Assembly (NCBI GenBank): GCA_013398175.1
Contig: VZRZ01003917.1
Span: 310,001 to 374,000 of the forward strand
From: Climacteris rufus
Lineage: Eukaryota; Chordata; Aves; Passeriformes; Climacteridae
DNA length: 64,000 nt
Reading direction: 5' to 3'
Shown here piece after piece: positions 60,701-64,000 of the stretch. The translations under genes and the position numbers were made by a program. The notes under the pieces are model-generated. The model searched no databases and was not told the DNA's origin. It saw nothing but the letters and a program-made list of their open reading frames with translations. The stretch's first letter is position 1, and each line of letters starts with the position of its first letter.

Positions 60701-63700
60701 TGATAAAAAGTATTCCTATTCCACTTGTCGAGAACAGCAGAGAGCATCAGAGTTTTCCAAGTACACAAAGTGACTTTTAATAGTTGTTTGACCAGCAGCA
60801 AAATCTGGTATTTTAATTGGCAAATTCAAAATACACTGCTTCAAATTACTCTTTTGGTAGTCTGAAAATTCAGGCAGCGGCACATATATCCAGTTACGTA
60901 TGCATATATCCAATGGAAGTCAATAAAGTGACTTCATCAGGGTTAGGATTTCATACATTTTGTTTATACAAAGCTACCTTCACTACAAAATATTTGTAAG
61001 TTGCTTCATTTGGAATGGTTTTATGTTCTGAGAGGAACAAAACAGTAAAAGAAATTTATTAAAAAATCAAATTCTGTTTTCTTTTATGTTCATATAATCC
61101 ATTATTTCTCAGTTGCTTTGACCCAACCTTCCTCCCACCATTACAGATCCTCATAAATTTAATGGTTAGAACAGGAAGGGAAAAGCCATCATTTTTATTC
61201 ATCTGCTAGCTGTACTGCTAGTACAAGCACAACAATATTCCAGTGAGTTTATCGAATATATAATCAAAATTCAAAGCACAGTAGCTGTTAGTTCAGTGTT
61301 CTTGATAGACGTTATTAATTTTTATAGTATTTCAGCCAGTACTGGTTATATTTCCAGAAGCATTTTCTGTCTTTCAGAATAATTCTAGCACACAGTTCAG
61401 CATTGAGGTTTTCTTGATATACACCTAAGGAAACATGAGCTGACTCTTTTGTCTGGCAAATGTCATATATGTCTGTCTATTTATAACTCCCTACACAGAC
61501 AGACTATTGAGAAAGCCAGAAGGGAGGTTTCAGTTATTCTTAGCTATAGTGAAAAGAAAAAATCCTCATATTTTAGTAGACAGAAATAAATCATATGTTA
61601 TTTGCAAAGAAACCAAGCCCTCATTATTCAGGGATAAACTGATCAGAAATTATTTAGCTTTATACCTTGCAGACCTGTCCAGACAAATAACTACTGTGCA
61701 ACTGTTTATCTCCAGACTATCTTGTCTGTGTGGATACAGCAACTCCTGTGTTCACCATGCATGTTCACCATGCCCATGTGGAAATCATTTTTGGTCATTA
61801 TTAAACAGGATAGATTTGAATTGATGACCTAGAGGTAGAAAGCACCGTATCACATTACGATCTGATTCCAACTTTGGTTTTAGAGTCTTCTCTCTCTTCT
61901 TGCTCAGGCACCTCCTGCCATATGGACCAAAAATGCAGGACAGTTTCTGCTGCAGAGGTCATTCCCAGCAGAACCACTGCATGGAGCTAATCAGAGCTGC
62001 AGGACTGTCAGCAGTGGACTTATGTCTGGACCTGACTGTCAGGAGCTCCCAAATCCCCCTGACCTTTGCACTGATCTCCAGTGAAATAACAGAGTAAATA
62101 GCATAGTAAAGTTCCAAACAAGGCAACCTGCTGCAAAATCTGCTGCTGTTTGGAAAGGGAACTCTGAACTTTAGTGGTTTTGCTAAAAATTTAACTATTA
62201 TCAGGTAACATTTCTCTCTATGGCCTCTGATGTTCACTTGTCTCAATTTTATGGTCACAAAGATATCAATTCATTCAGTAACGGTGTCCTTGTGTAATTT
62301 AGAAACCTGAAATACGCACAGCCCATTTTCCACAATGGAGGCTTAGATACAAACAATCAGTTTAATTGCCAGGCCTATGGAAGCTCCTGCCAACAACAGG
62401 CCCAAGCTTAGAAGCAGGAATGGAAAAAGAACTGAAGTGGCTGTGATGGAAAACAAGGGGTAAACTGCTCTACTGGGCAGCCCTGGGACTACAGCAGTGT
62501 CCCAGCAGTATGAGGTGGTAACTGTCCTTGGCTGTGCATCTCCACCACAATGAGGATGCAATGGTCATGTCACAGCCTGGACCTGTACTTCTTCTCAAGA
62601 AGGAGGATACTGATGAAAATACAGTATGCACTTCCCTTGGCCCCCAGGCACCTTCACCACTCTGGAAAGGCAGCCATTCAGGCTACTTTGAAGGTAGTGA
62701 GATTCGAGCCAAGGAGTCTGTGAACTCCCTTGGTACTTCCCTGTGGCATGTCTCTTCAGTTTAGCTGCATGCTACAAGAGCTGCTGCCTCCAGAGATTTG
62801 CACTTCTTGTTTTAGCGAGGCACATCTCAGCCAGAGGACAGAATCAGATCGGGCACTCTGGAAAGACAGGTGCAGGAGACTGTGATCTGCCTAGAAAACC
62901 TTCAGACTTCACCAATAGGAGAAAACAATCCAGTCCAGGACTTCTGCCTGGCTTGTATCTATACTACCTTTCATCCACACTGCCTAAAAGGAAGAGTCCT
63001 GGGTTGTGCTACTTTCTTAACAACATCTGTTACGTGGCAGAGGACAAGATGGTGAAAGAAAGAAAGCTCCCACCTGCACAGCACAGACAACTGCAGGGCA
63101 GTGCTTGAGGCTGTCTGTGTTCAGGCACTGTTCAGCACAGCGAGCAGACACAACTCTAGCTACTGTTAGGAAAAATTATCTGCTCCTTTGTCTGCACAAA
63201 CTGGTTTAAGGATATGAGGGATCTTAGGCAGTCATTTTTACTCTTTCAGGGATATAAAGCATCTCGTACACAACTCACGTGGTCAGTCCCAGGCATGGCC
63301 CTAAGCTCCTGCAGGAGTTTCCTGTTCCCATCCAACCCATTGCCTCCCTGACCTCCCATTGCCCTGTGATGGCTGGGCAGGGTTTTCATCCAAAGAAAAA
63401 GCACACAGGGCAAGGAAGGCAAATCGACTGTGCCTGGCTGATTTTCTGCAGCTGAGGATCTGGCCTGAGGCATTTCTCTTGAACTTCTTTGTCTGAGCAG
63501 ATCTATTGGTAGCCACATGTTTGGCAGGGGATGTTTTTGTATGTCTGGGATACACAGATGTCTGATAGCTGTCTGTCTATTGACAGATTTGATAATTATT
63601 ACTGCCTTCAGGACACTGATGCTGCGAAGAGTGTCTGTCAGAGTCCAAGCAAAGACTGCTGACATTCTGGCACAGTTTCATAAAGAAGTCAGTGTCCAAA

Positions 63701-64000
63701 ATAGAAATACATTTTCCACGTACTTGAAATATACTAGGGGCTTGGTGGCGAGTTGTTGCAATTCATTGACTTCCTGGCTTGATATATTTTGGGATCATTC
63801 TGGTGTGTGTTATGTTAAATACTGAACTCAGTTCATACTCTTACTTTTTAAATGGAAATTATATTCATTATGTCCAAAGGCATGATTTCTAGGTCCTTCT
63901 TGTAAGCAGAACCCCCTCCTAGCATTCCATTGCATTTCTGGTGTGATTTTGGTCATTAACAGCAATTTCATCACATGCATCATTGTGAAATCCACGCAAC

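Larger units (their letters stand above)
53240..64000. other. Non-coding DNA, no gene recognised
   Basis: The longest open frame of the window (189 codons, plus, 53632-54201) lies here but has no recognisable domain and overlaps open frames on the other strand. A perfect 15-bp inverted repeat with a 30-base loop lies at 57737-57796 and a 9-bp hairpin at 56266-56286. No CR1 or LTR is recognised in these last 10 kb, which is unusual compared with the middle of the window. Confidence 0.5.

Noticed and set aside
62343..62561. Minus-strand 72-codon frame ending in a hydrophobic stretch like a membrane anchor
   Set aside because: A single hydrophobic run in a short frame is common by chance; no promoter, splice or polyadenylation support and no recognised family.
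1..64000. tRNA, rRNA, known microRNA or CRISPR array
   Set aside because: No cloverleaf with a GGTTCRANYCC arm, no rRNA core, no microRNA seed I recognise, and no regularly spaced repeats were found; CRISPR is not expected in a vertebrate genome.

Overview
The window looks like a stretch of bird nuclear genome, almost all of it intergenic or intronic. The evidence is the repeat content. It carries several 3'-truncated copies of CR1 (chicken repeat 1), the dominant avian LINE, ending in the typical short tail repeats of the ATTCTATG/ATTCTGTG type. It also carries two solo LTRs of the widespread avian endogenous retrovirus group that starts near TGTCCTGGTTTC, and remnants of old palindromic MITE-like repeats familiar from turtles, crocodilians and birds. 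Composition is AT-rich, with homopolymer runs and one scaffold gap of N. The species cannot be named from what is here.

No recognisable protein-coding gene, rRNA, tRNA or CRISPR array was found. The open frames are short, overlap on both strands, and match no family I know. The repeats fall in clusters: two CR1 fragments at 13.1-14.1 kb; CR1 plus solo LTR at 24.8-25.5 kb; two CR1 fragments plus solo LTR at 30.5-31.4 kb; single CR1 copies at 32.5-33.0 kb and 41.3-41.9 kb. The assembly gap at 45,800-45,949 follows a run of C and lies about 340 bp upstream of the only GC-rich, CpG-rich patch (46,286-46,510), a possible promoter.

Gene-like signals are weak and are listed as candidates only. (1) A two-exon open frame at 5,883-7,004 has good splice signals and a frame that stays open across the join; its second exon contains an old palindromic repeat. 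(2) Two very short splice-bounded segments, 23,168-23,201 and 36,628-36,657, are phase-compatible. (3) A TATA box is followed by a 31-codon frame with a signal-peptide-like start at 53,096-53,239. A cluster of homeodomain, GATA and forkhead-type motifs at about 29,690-30,040 looks like a conserved developmental enhancer. No genes working together can be described; the window reads as the surroundings or introns of genes whose main exons are elsewhere.
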